The notes beneath the pieces were generated by a model. It saw only the letters and a list, made by a program, of their open reading frames with translations, did not search any database and was not told the DNA's origin. Below, piece by piece: positions 18,201-27,396 of a stretch of 28,902 bases of DNA. Source of the DNA: Acidobacteriaceae bacterium (GTDB taxonomy: Bacteria > Acidobacteriota > Terriglobia > Terriglobales > Acidobacteriaceae); contig PLKU01000274.1 of the NCBI GenBank assembly GCA_003140705.1, positions 26,102-55,003 on the forward strand, given 5' to 3'. Every line of letters begins with the position of its first letter. Position 1 is the first letter of the stretch. Both the position numbers and the translations under genes were made by a program.

Positions 18201-20494
18201 ACCAGGCGGCAGAAGATGTCTCTGGCCCGCAACCCGTCGAGAATCTCTTCGATCACGCCTGGATCGCCGGACAGCACCGTCGACCGCGGGCTGTTACTCA
18301 CCGCAACCGAAACGTGGGCCTCCCGGCCTCTCAGAAGTTCCTGGGCTTGCTCGATGGGAAGCGCCACCACCGCCATGGCTCCGCGGCCGCTGACGCGCTT
18401 CAACAGCAGACTCCGGGTGCAGACCACCCGCATCGCATCATCCAGGCTCAGCACCCCGGCTATAAAAGCGGCGGCAACCTCGCCCATACTGTGGCCCACC
18501 AGGGCGGCCGGTTTCACTCCCCAGGAGCGCCAGAGCTCGGCCAGGGCAATCTCAACCGCCACGAGGCTGGGCTGGATCACATCGACTTCGGTCATTCGGT
18601 AGCCGGGAAAATCCGGATCAAGGTTCAACTGCTCGAGCAGCGACCAGTCCACAAAGGGCTGCATCGCCTGCTCGCACTTTTGCAGGGCCTCTCGAAAGAC
18701 GCCTTCCGTCTGTAGCAGTTGGCGTCCCATCCCCACCCATTGCGATCCCTGCCCAGGGCAGACAAACACAATCTTTCGCGGTGGATCCGTCAGAGCTCTT
18801 TCCGAGTGCAGGCCGGGCAATCGCTCGCCACGCAGAAAAGCCTTCAAAGCGGCGCCTGCTTCCGATCGGCTCGTCGCCACCAGCGCCAGCCGGTGCTCAA
18901 GATGCGTGCGGCGCACGCTGGCCGTATAGCAAATGTGAAAAAAGCTAGGCGCTCCCTCATTCTCCAAAGCGGATATGTAGGCGCGGGCCAGAGCCGCCAG
19001 CCCTTCCGGGGAAGCTGCCGAAAGGGGCAGTACATGCCCGTGCGCAGAGCCCGAGGGCGCCTCTTCGACGCTCTCCTTTGCCGGCGCTTCCGTTAGAACA
19101 ACGTGCGCATTCGTGCCGGCGATTCCGAAAGCGCTGACGCCTGCGATAAGGGGAGCGGAGCCCTTCGGCCAATCCCTCAACTGGCGAGGAATCGCCAGCG
19201 GGAACTTCTCCCACGGGATCGTCGGGTTGAGTTCCTTTACATGAAGGCTTGCGCAAATCTTGCCGTGTTTCAGCATGAGGGCCGTCTTGATGAGGCCGGC
19301 AATCCCGGCCGCGCCTTCGGTGTGCCCGAGATTTGTCTTGACCGATCCGACGTAGCAGACGCTCCCCTGAGAACGCCCCTCGGAAAGCACACTCCCTAAT
19401 GCTCCGACTTCGACCGGATCGCCTGCCGAAGTGCCTGTGCCGTGCGCTTCCACATAGCTCACGCTTCCCGGGGACAGACCAGCATCCCGATAAGCGCGGC
19501 GCAACAGCTCTTCCTGGCCGATGCGCGCCGGGGTTGCCATGTAGCCGCTACTGCGGCCGTCGTTGTTTACGGCGCTGCCTTGAATGAGGGCGTAGATCGG
19601 ATCGCCGTCCCTCAAAGCCGCCGAAAGAGGCTTGAGTACCACGATGCCGGCCCCTTCGCTGCGCACGTATCCGTTGGCGCCTGCGTCCCCGAATTTGCAC
19701 CGGCCATCGGGAGCCATCATCTTTGACTGCGAATAAGCAATCGAGATCTGCGGCTGCAAGATCACGTTGGCGCCACCGGCCAGCGCAAGCGAACACTCGC
19801 CGCTCCACAAACTCCGGCATGCCAGATGAACGGCGACCAGCGACGAGGAGCACGCAGTGTCGATCGTCAGGCTCGGTCCCTGCAAGCCGAGCACATAGGA
19901 CAGTCGGCCGGAAGCTGAATAGCGGCCCGAACCGGTGGTCATGTAGAAATCCACACCGGCAGGGTCGGCAAACATCCGGCCCTCGTAATCGTTCAGCCAC
20001 ATTCCGATGAAGACGCCGGCGTCGCTGCCCGAGAGCCGCTCTTGCGACTGTCCCGCATCCTCGAGTGCTTCCCAGGCCACCTCCAACAGAAGGCGCTGCT
20101 GCGGATCCAGGCGGTCGGCTTCCCGTGGGGAAATGCCGAAAAAACTGGCATCGAACAGATCGATCTGGTCCAGAAAGCCGCCCCAGCGGGTCATCATTTT
20201 TCCTGGAGTGGCCGGGCGAGGATCGAAGTACTTGGCAACATCGATTCGATCCGATGGGATCTCGGCGATGGCATCCATCTCCTTCCGCAAAGCAAGCCAG
20301 AAAGAGTCAGGGCCGGACACACCACCAGGAAAGCGGCAACCTATCCCTACAATGGCGATTGCTTCACGGGTCTGCGCCCGCGAAGCCGAAGAGTCGCGAT
20401 ATTTTGAGCCGCGCAGATTCGCCGAAGAATCGACCCTCACCACCTCGTCAGCAGGCATCTCATTCTGATCGTTCGGCAGACCACGATCAATCAT
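15242..20494 (-). CDS. Type I modular PKS, KS-AT(methylmalonyl-type)-degenerate DH-KR-ACP
   Basis: This 1,750-residue protein is encoded by the first PKS gene of the row. KS: about 45-470 (DTACSSS Cys215, EAHGTGT His351, KTNLGH His391). The active Cys means it is not a KSQ loading module. AT: about 575-880 (GHSMGE Ser669). EVDVIQPSL and VDVASH (769-772) resemble the YASH/VDVVQ signatures of methylmalonyl-CoA ATs, unlike the other three ATs here. Residues about 948-1065 begin like a DH (HPLLGIRL) but lack the HxxxGxxxxP motif and are too short, so they are vestigial. KR: structural part about 1075-1310, catalytic part about 1326-1525, with TGGLGGLGL, Tyr1493 and Asn1497 intact. Trp1485, eight residues before Tyr, and the missing LDD motif suggest an A-type KR. 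ACP: about 1615-1700 (GMDSI, Ser1660). GGGGGAG stands 4 nt before the ATG. The gap to the next gene is 49 nt. Confidence 0.94.
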   Translation of the reverse strand: MIDRGLPNDQNEMPADEVVRVDSSANLRGSKYRDSSASRAQTREAIAIVGIGCRFPGGVSGPDSFWLALRKEMDAIAEIPSDRIDVAKYFDPRPATPGKMMTRWGGFLDQIDLFDASFFGISPREADRLDPQQRLLLEVAWEALEDAGQSQERLSGSDAGVFIGMWLNDYEGRMFADPAGVDFYMTTGSGRYSASGRLSYVLGLQGPSLTIDTACSSSLVAVHLACRSLWSGECSLALAGGANVILQPQISIAYSQSKMMAPDGRCKFGDAGANGYVRSEGAGIVVLKPLSAALRDGDPIYALIQGSAVNNDGRSSGYMATPARIGQEELLRRAYRDAGLSPGSVSYVEAHGTGTSAGDPVEVGALGSVLSEGRSQGSVCYVGSVKTNLGHTEGAAGIAGLIKTALMLKHGKICASLHVKELNPTIPWEKFPLAIPRQLRDWPKGSAPLIAGVSAFGIAGTNAHVVLTEAPAKESVEEAPSGSAHGHVLPLSAASPEGLAALARAYISALENEGAPSFFHICYTASVRRTHLEHRLALVATSRSEAGAALKAFLRGERLPGLHSERALTDPPRKIVFVCPGQGSQWVGMGRQLLQTEGVFREALQKCEQAMQPFVDWSLLEQLNLDPDFPGYRMTEVDVIQPSLVAVEIALAELWRSWGVKPAALVGHSMGEVAAAFIAGVLSLDDAMRVVCTRSLLLKRVSGRGAMAVVALPIEQAQELLRGREAHVSVAVSNSPRSTVLSGDPGVIEEILDGLRARDIFCRLVKVDVASHSPQMDTLTNELLQALDGIEAHEAKLPIYSTVKAQRCEGTAFDASYWVCNLRRPVLFSKTVQQLAQEEHTVFVELSPHPILISSIEESLHDLGREGYAIGSLEREKDERATLLSSVGRLYASGCPVDWSIFFPLGGKVVSLPSYPWQRQRFWWDAKPAEPGGAEGWARIVPGNGHTAHPLLGIRLPEVASLPGGVVWQNQLGADFRERLRKDGFQSEGLVPEQVFAAMASAAASDAFGERLHRVSAMTVPEPLVLAGTPELLIQLVLTENGPKEGSFSIYTRGSGAGDSWIENVLGKIETGEADPNWFYELQWKEKVRQGGNSEWSKGSAGRWLIFADRGGLGATFAKLLESRGQECVLAFAGESFRALGTREFEISPQRPEEFRRLLEEVPGGETQSRLGVVYLWGLDAETGAGLTLNSIEDSLELTGDGVLHLVQALAQADSKSAIRLWLVTRAAQAVEPTEGEQLSVVQAPIWGLGRVIALEQVELWGGLLDLPAQREASSAEATVAALWEEIQAGDGEDQVALRGGRRYVPRLVKSRPGVSTAKAFTLQPEATYLITGGLGGLGLRVARWLAECGARNLVLTGRTGLPDRSTWMAVSAGTETGRRIAAVQAIESLGASVHVIQADVGDEAEMRLLLDEVRRSHPPLRGVIHAAGTVSVRDLADLTAEELHRVLRSKVMGAWLIHELLPAGHGPEGGLDFFVMFSSGASVWGSQKLAHYAAANHFLDALAHHRAARGLPVLNVNWGSWEGDGLVSGELGTLFERVGLKGLPPDAALDALAYLLETGTRQKIVANVDWERFGPIYEARRRRPLLEELITREKPEAKTAAATQPEGSRLLQEIQQAAAGQRQAILYREIRELVAGILGFASSDKVDPKQGFFKMGMDSIMTVQLRTRLETSLGCTLPPTLAFEYPTVEFLAKYLAETVGNLSGPAEVRDVIPPEPVGPEKLEDLEQRHDDLSEDGLVELLARKLEQFG

Positions 20495-20896
20495 GCCTCT
20501 CCCCCAAGGGCTACGTCGTCCCTCCCGATTTCCCGCACATGTCAGGTCTCTATTCGGGCGTTAATGCCACGGAAGGCCAAGAGGTACTCAAAAATACGGA
20601 CGATATCCTCACCTGGAATCATAGTCGCTCGATGTTGGCGGAACAATAACACTTGCACGGTTCGGCCCCTACCACTTTCCTGCCATGGAGGCGCTGGAAA
20701 CTCCGCATTTTGTTGGCGATGCGAGACCTAATCAGCCTTGTATATCTAGTTCTTGCGGCAGGAATTCTATGGTACCACCATCGATGAGCACCCGCTGGAA
20801 TCAGCGCGTGCAGCATGGCTTCCGGCAGGGTGCGGTGGTTGAGTAACGAGAATAGGAAAGAATACCCTTGAAACTAGAGCTGAAAGAATCTGCGAG
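20495..20896. other. Intergenic region between meaB and the PKS genes
   Basis: This 402-nt stretch has no credible gene on either strand. Its left part holds the leader and a candidate promoter of the PKS genes. The right part, just after the meaB stop, contains short inverted repeats (for example ATGGT/ACCAT around 20769-20781 and CGCTG/CAGCG around 20793-20806), but none is followed by a T-run on the minus strand. I therefore do not call an intrinsic terminator, and read-through from the mutase operon into the PKS genes cannot be excluded. Confidence 0.6.
20618..20646 (-). promoter_or_regulatory. Candidate sigma70-type promoter of the PKS operon
   Basis: On the minus strand TTGTTC (20646-20641) is followed by a 17-nt spacer and TATGAT (20623-20618). 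The -10 matches TATAAT at five of six positions and the -35 matches TTGACA at three. Transcription would begin near 20611, giving a leader of roughly 117 nt before the ATG at 20494. The call rests on motif and spacing only. Confidence 0.4.
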
Positions 20897-21992
20897 TCAA
20901 CCGTCAATCGCCTTTGCGCCGGAATAGGCTTCCAGCAGTTCGCGCGCGGCACGGAACGATGTGGTCCGTCCCTCAAGAACTTCCTTTTCAAGTGAGTCCA
21001 TACGCGCTCGTATTGATGGATGAGATTCGAATCGGTGCCTTAAACCATCGCGGATAATCTCCTGCATCCACCCTTGAGTCTGGTTGCGCCGCGCAAGATC
21101 GAACCAGCCATTGGTCTTCGTCATGGCCGTATACTCCTGAACGCAGTTCCAAAGCTCGGAGATGCCTTTGCCCGTCTGCGCTGAACACGTGACCGTACGC
21201 GGTGTCCATCCGGAATGAGAGTTTGGGAAGTAGTGCAATGCATTCTGTGCCTCGGACCGGGCCCTTTCTGCGGCCTCCAGATTGGTTCCATCAGCTTTGT
21301 TCACCGCCACGAGATCGGCGAGTTCCATCACACCGCGCTTCATGCCTTGCAGCTCGTCACCGGCTCCGGCAAGTGTGATGAGCAGGAAGAAGTCGACCAT
21401 GTCATGAACCGCAGTCTCCGATTGCCCGACGCCGACTGTCTCAACGAGGATGGTTTCAAATCCCGCAGCCTCGCAGAGCAGCATCGCCTCGCGAGTGCGC
21501 TGAGCTACGCCGCCCAGGGAGCCGCGCGATGGAGAGGGCCGGATGAACGCCATATCACTGGATGCGAGAGAGTTCATGCGTGTCTTGTCGCCGAGGATGC
21601 TTCCGCCCGAGATCCGACTGCTGGGATCGATCGCGAGCACAGCGACTTTTTGTCTGTGTTCGCGAATAAGATAGGTGCCGAGCACTTCGATGACGCTGCT
21701 CTTGCCTGCGCCCGGAACACCGGTAATGCCGACGCGGATCGAACTGCCGCTATGGGGAAGGCAGTCTTCGACGATCTGTTCGGCCAATTGGCGGTCCGCA
21801 TCGAGAGAGCTCTCGATCAGAGTGATAGCCCGAGCAAGAATGGCGCGGTCGCCACGCAGAATGCCATCCAAGTACTGCTGCCGCGAAAGCGTCCGAGGGC
21901 GCGCAGTTGCTCGTAGGCTCAGCTCGCGCGGCGTCTCCGGTGCAACGCAACCGGGACGAACATGCAACGCGCTGTGCTTCGCATCCACCAAC

Positions 21993-22009
<17 letters not shown>
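20897..22009 (-). CDS. meaB: MeaB/ArgK-type GTPase, chaperone of methylmalonyl-CoA mutase
   Basis: This is a P-loop GTPase of about 370 residues, the usual length of the MeaB family. Visible motifs are Walker [10 protein letters not shown] (97-105), the family's [18 protein letters not shown] stretch (128-145), ETVGVGQSE (190-198) and the guanine-recognition motif NKAD (237-240). Family members bind methylmalonyl-CoA mutase, gate delivery of adenosylcobalamin and protect the enzyme from inactivation. Its position directly after mutB supports that role. The start is uncertain: TTG at 22009 has AGGGG 8 nt upstream and would overlap the mutB end by 17 nt, while GTG at 21988, just past the mutB stop, has GGAGG about 14 nt upstream. 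Either start implies translational coupling. It is the last gene of the supply operon. Confidence 0.93.
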
Positions 22010-24134
<2,125 letters not shown>

Positions 24135-24136
24135 TT

Positions 24137-25885
24137 CTAAGCCTTGATCCCCAACTGCTGCTGCCAGTTTGTAAGAACTTCGATGGGATTGCTTTTGATG
24201 TTGATGAAGCCGGCGACTCCGGCTGTGCGCAATTGCTCCGCGGAGTCGGGGTTGCCAGCAACGATGATCGGAGTTTTGCATCTCCGATCGTTCAACCTGA
24301 GCACGAGGTCCGAAGCCACGCCGAGGTATTCCGCATCGGAGCTGCAAAGAACAATCAGGTCCGCTTCGCTGGCGGCAATTTCGTCGGCGCTCGAGAATCG
24401 TTTCGCGACGATCTCGAACCCCGCGCATGCAAAGAAGTTCGCAGCGAAGGTCGAGCGCGCAAAGCGCATCTTTACGTCGCCAAATTCGGCGAGCAGCACG
24501 CGGGGCACCTTGCCAGTGTCGGCGGAGTAGCGCTCAGCGCGGAGACGAAGCGCCTCGTAACTCTGGGCTCCGCGCCGTTTGCCCGTTGTGCGCAGCGAAT
24601 CAATTCGGTCAATCGTCTGTTCTCCCGGGTTTGCAAACTGATTGGTGCCGGTAAGAACACGGTAGCGGGACACAACTGCCTTTTCCCTGGCGGCCATCGA
24701 GTGTTCGAGAGCTTTACTTAGCTGTCCGTCAGCCGCCATTTTTCCATAGCCGCCGCCTGCTTCAATCTTCTGCATCGATTTCCAGCCCTCGCGAGCGAGA
24801 GAATCGGTGATGACTTCGAGGCAGTACGATCCGGCGCCGGGGTCCGCGACGTTCGACAAAAACGCTTCATGCTTGAGGATGTTTTGGGTGTTGCGAGCGA
24901 GGCGGCGGCTTGCTTCATCCGGCATCCTATAGCACTCGTCGAATGGTGCGACGGTGACAGCATCCGCTCCGCCAAGAATTGCGGACATAGCCTCGGTAGA
25001 CCCGCGAAGGACGTTTACGTGAGGATCGTAAATGGCCTTGTTCCAGCGCGATGTGCGCGCATGGATGCGAGCCCTGGTGCTTTCGGGGGCGACCCCATAG
25101 CTCTCGACCGCGTTCGCCCACAACATGCGAAAAGCGCGGAACTTGGCAATCTGGAAGAAGTAGTTCGAACCAACCGCAAAAGAGAAAGCAACCGAAGTTG
25201 CGGCACGATCAACATCAATACCGCGCAACTGCATCTCCGCTAGAAAGTCGATTCCGGCCGCAAGAGTGAATCCTATTTCTTCGACTGCCGTCGCGCCCGC
25301 TTCTTCGAATTCCGAGCCATCGAGAGTAAAGGGAACAAGCGCAGGAGGCATGTCGCGGAGAACTTCGGCAGCAAAATCCGGATTGGTCAGCGGGTTCCAA
25401 CCGGTAGATATTGATGGCCGATCCTTTCGTCCCTTCAGGCTCTCGATCACGAGACGAAGGAGCGGCTCGCCGGCGGTTTGAAAATGGACATGGGTCTCCT
25501 GCAGGCCGACCAGAACCATTCCCAGATCCGAACCATTCTTGATGGCTACATTGAGAAACGCGATTTCCTCGGTCCCGGCGGCCACCGCACTCTGCGCGGC
25601 CTGATTTGCCTTTTCAGGATCGCCGATTTCAATCTCTTCACGAATGCGCCAGTCGCCGGTGGTACGCGAACTGCGGAGGTAAGGAAAGACGCCGGGAGCC
25701 ACATCCGGAAGTTCCAGCGCGGCAAGGTCCTCTGATCGGTAGTAGGGCTTTACCGCCAGCCCTTCCTCAGTTTGCCAGATCAGTTTCTTCAGGTAGTCGG
25801 CGCCCTTCAGGTCTCCGGCAATCGCATCCTCCCACGACTGCGTGGTTACCGGAGGAAACTCCTGGAGCAGATTGTCAGTTGCCAT
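24137..25885 (-). CDS. mutA: Methylmalonyl-CoA mutase small subunit
   Basis: This 582-residue protein is homologous in layout to MutB but catalytically silent. Its N-terminal part ([23 protein letters not shown]) and barrel motifs ([23 protein letters not shown] is the counterpart of the MutB segment around residue 313) are recognisable. The C-terminal flavodoxin-like domain lacks the DxHxxG cobalamin-binding motif: the counterpart reads [10 protein letters not shown]. That is what is expected of the non-catalytic partner in MutAB heterodimers. The ATG lies 6 nt after the epimerase stop, with GAGGGAAG immediately upstream, so the two are probably translationally coupled. The stop is 2 nt before the mutB ATG. 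Confidence 0.94.
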   Translation of the reverse strand: MATDNLLQEFPPVTTQSWEDAIAGDLKGADYLKKLIWQTEEGLAVKPYYRSEDLAALELPDVAPGVFPYLRSSRTTGDWRIREEIEIGDPEKANQAAQSAVAAGTEEIAFLNVAIKNGSDLGMVLVGLQETHVHFQTAGEPLLRLVIESLKGRKDRPSISTGWNPLTNPDFAAEVLRDMPPALVPFTLDGSEFEEAGATAVEEIGFTLAAGIDFLAEMQLRGIDVDRAATSVAFSFAVGSNYFFQIAKFRAFRMLWANAVESYGVAPESTRARIHARTSRWNKAIYDPHVNVLRGSTEAMSAILGGADAVTVAPFDECYRMPDEASRRLARNTQNILKHEAFLSNVADPGAGSYCLEVITDSLAREGWKSMQKIEAGGGYGKMAADGQLSKALEHSMAAREKAVVSRYRVLTGTNQFANPGEQTIDRIDSLRTTGKRRGAQSYEALRLRAERYSADTGKVPRVLLAEFGDVKMRFARSTFAANFFACAGFEIVAKRFSSADEIAASEADLIVLCSSDAEYLGVASDLVLRLNDRRCKTPIIVAGNPDSAEQLRTAGVAGFINIKSNPIEVLTNWQQQLGIKA

Positions 25886-25891
25886 CTTCCC

Positions 25892-26368
25892 TCACTTGCT
25901 TTCGGGGTCTTCAACAATCTCAATGAGAAACCCAAATGGATTGTCGGCTCTCGATTTGGGGTGAACAAAAAACACCGTCGTCCCTCTCGAGCCTTTGCGC
26001 GGAGCCTTGTCGATGATCTGAAATCCACTTACCTTCATCGCGTCGAATGCCTTTTGTGCACTCTCCACGCGGAAGGCCACATGTGCCAATCCGCCGCAAC
26101 CGCCATTTCGGTCGATCAGCTTTTGCACGGGAGAATCCTGAGTCAAGGGTTCAAGCAACTGAATCAGGTTGGGCCCATTACCAATCTGGAGCAACGCTTC
26201 GCGGACCTGATCGCCTCCCAGAACTTCTTCGCGATGAATCTCCCTGAAGCCCAGCATCGCGTAGGCCTTCACCTGGCCTTCCAAATTTCCCTGCTTTACT
26301 GCAATAGCAACGTGGTCAACAAATCTGATCCCAGGTACCGCCTTCAAATCTTCCTCAACACTGCTCAC
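25892..26368 (-). CDS. mce: Methylmalonyl-CoA epimerase
   Basis: This 158-residue protein of the vicinal-oxygen-chelate fold interconverts the (R) and (S) forms of methylmalonyl-CoA. Candidate metal ligands are His19 (VDHVAIAV), Gln70 (NLIQLLEP), His96 (GLAHVAF) and Glu150 (FLIEIVE), matching the His/Gln/His/Glu set known for the Propionibacterium epimerase, with similar spacing. The mutase makes the (R) form while PKS ATs generally take (2S)-methylmalonyl-CoA, so this enzyme links the operon to chain extension. The start is a GTG preceded by GAGGGA at about 7 nt. It is the first gene of the operon and is followed within 6 nt by mutA. Confidence 0.93.
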   Translation of the reverse strand: MSSVEEDLKAVPGIRFVDHVAIAVKQGNLEGQVKAYAMLGFREIHREEVLGGDQVREALLQIGNGPNLIQLLEPLTQDSPVQKLIDRNGGCGGLAHVAFRVESAQKAFDAMKVSGFQIIDKAPRKGSRGTTVFFVHPKSRADNPFGFLIEIVEDPESK

Positions 26369-26779
26369 TGGCTTCCCTCTCGGTGAACGTTCCTACAACC
26401 TCAACGAATCCACTGGCGGTGATTATCCCAATTCGACGAGGACCTGAAGAAATTTTACAGGGTCGCCACTCTCCCCCTTGACCTGTGCTCCAAACCCTAC
26501 CGCTTCCGCCCGCGCCAAGCCACTCCTCTGATAGAGCATACGTGCGACCCTGGATCTACTCCGAATTCTGGAGCAGAGGATCGCGTAATCGTCATCTCGG
26601 CAAAATGCCGCGATCGAGGTACCCGCTGGATGATTTTTCGCGACATAGCCCAGCCATGCGACCGAGACATTTCAGTCGCCTTTCTTGTGACGAGAGCTTC
26701 GAACATATCAGCTACTGCGAATTGAGATGTTTCCGATAAGCAGAATCTGAATCTGCCCTCAGAGATCCAGCCCTCTCCG
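26369..26779. other. Intergenic region upstream of the epimerase gene
   Basis: This 411-nt stretch has no credible gene on either strand. It holds a candidate promoter for the methylmalonyl-CoA operon near its left end. Just past the stop of the FemAB-like remnant there is a weak 5-bp inverted repeat (GCAGA/TCTGC around 26740-26756) without a T-run, which I do not call a terminator. I see nothing else in it. Confidence 0.55.
26422..26450 (-). promoter_or_regulatory. Candidate promoter of the epimerase-mutA-mutB-meaB operon
   Basis: On the minus strand TCTTCA (26450-26445), a 17-nt spacer and GATAAT (26427-26422) form a sigma70-like pair. The -10 matches five of six positions and the -35 three of six. 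Transcription would start near 26415, about 47 nt before the GTG of the epimerase gene. Motif evidence only. Confidence 0.33.
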
Positions 26780-27396
26780 TCAGCTCCTGTCTACCATCCG
26801 CCCGCGCATATGACGTACTCCACTCGAGACTGTGGTGGCGATTTTAGCCCGGACTGGGACCAGTTCCAGTTCCCACTCCGCACCGATCTCCACAACTTCG
26901 CGGCTGAAGTACCTCTTAAACCTGGAGAACCCCTCGAGCGCCGACTCATCACCATCTGCCAGCCTCACGCCCCTCATATCAAACCGCTCTGCCCCTGCCG
27001 CTTTGGTACACCGAATCATATCCCATAAAAGCAGATAGCCGAACGGTACCTTAACATCGCTTCGTCGTGTCGACCCCGCAGCGCGATACTCCCAGTGATT
27101 TCCATGGTTGCAAACCCACAAAAAAGATCCCATGTTCTCAGGCGTCATATCATTGTCTGGAAACAGCCCGACTACTCTGGAAGGATTCGGATGTTCGTGA
27201 GACAACCAAATAATGCCTCGCCAGTCTTCCGAAGCATTATGCCCGCCGGTTCGCTGGGAGGGTCGCCGATCACGATGGACCGCCTTGCCGTCTTCATCGT
27301 TTCTCGAATTCGTCTCCGCGCATTAGTGCTGAAGGATGCAAAGATTTCGTTCTCGCTCGGCTCCAGATCGATGCCTAGGGCATTTTCCTTTATAGT
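26780..27396 (-). pseudogene. Remnant of a FemAB/GNAT-like aminoacyl- or acyltransferase
   Basis: Only the later part of a gene is left. Its C-terminal 140 or so codons (open from 27205) contain FLWVCNHGNHWEYRAAGS, then GYLLLWDMIRCTKAAGAERFDMRGV and FSRFKRYFSREVVEI. This pattern resembles the C-terminal acyltransferase lobe of FemAB-like proteins, which typically work on peptidoglycan bridges or exopolysaccharide. Upstream in a different frame (about 27280-27390) is PSENEIFASFSTNARRRIRE, similar to the SxxNxRRxIR segment that precedes that lobe in the family. The two pieces are out of frame, so at least one frameshift or deletion separates them. The 5' part is missing where the insertion sequence begins near 27390. 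No functional product is expected. The family assignment is by pattern only. Confidence 0.5.

Noticed and set aside
15242..20494. First PKS as a loading module
   Set aside because: Its KS has the active-site Cys in DTACSSS rather than Gln, and it carries a full extension module. The real loading module is not in the window.
20760..20840. Short inverted repeats after meaB as a transcription terminator
   Set aside because: Stems are only about 5 bp and no T-run follows on the minus strand.
24135..24428. Upstream extension of mutB by 98 codons
   Set aside because: It lies entirely within mutA in another frame and its translation has no mutase features. The ATG at 24134, 2 nt after the mutA stop, gives the normal family length.
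26735..26760. Inverted repeat GCAGA/TCTGC after the FemAB-like remnant as a terminator
   Set aside because: The stem is five base pairs and no T-tract follows, so chance is a sufficient explanation.
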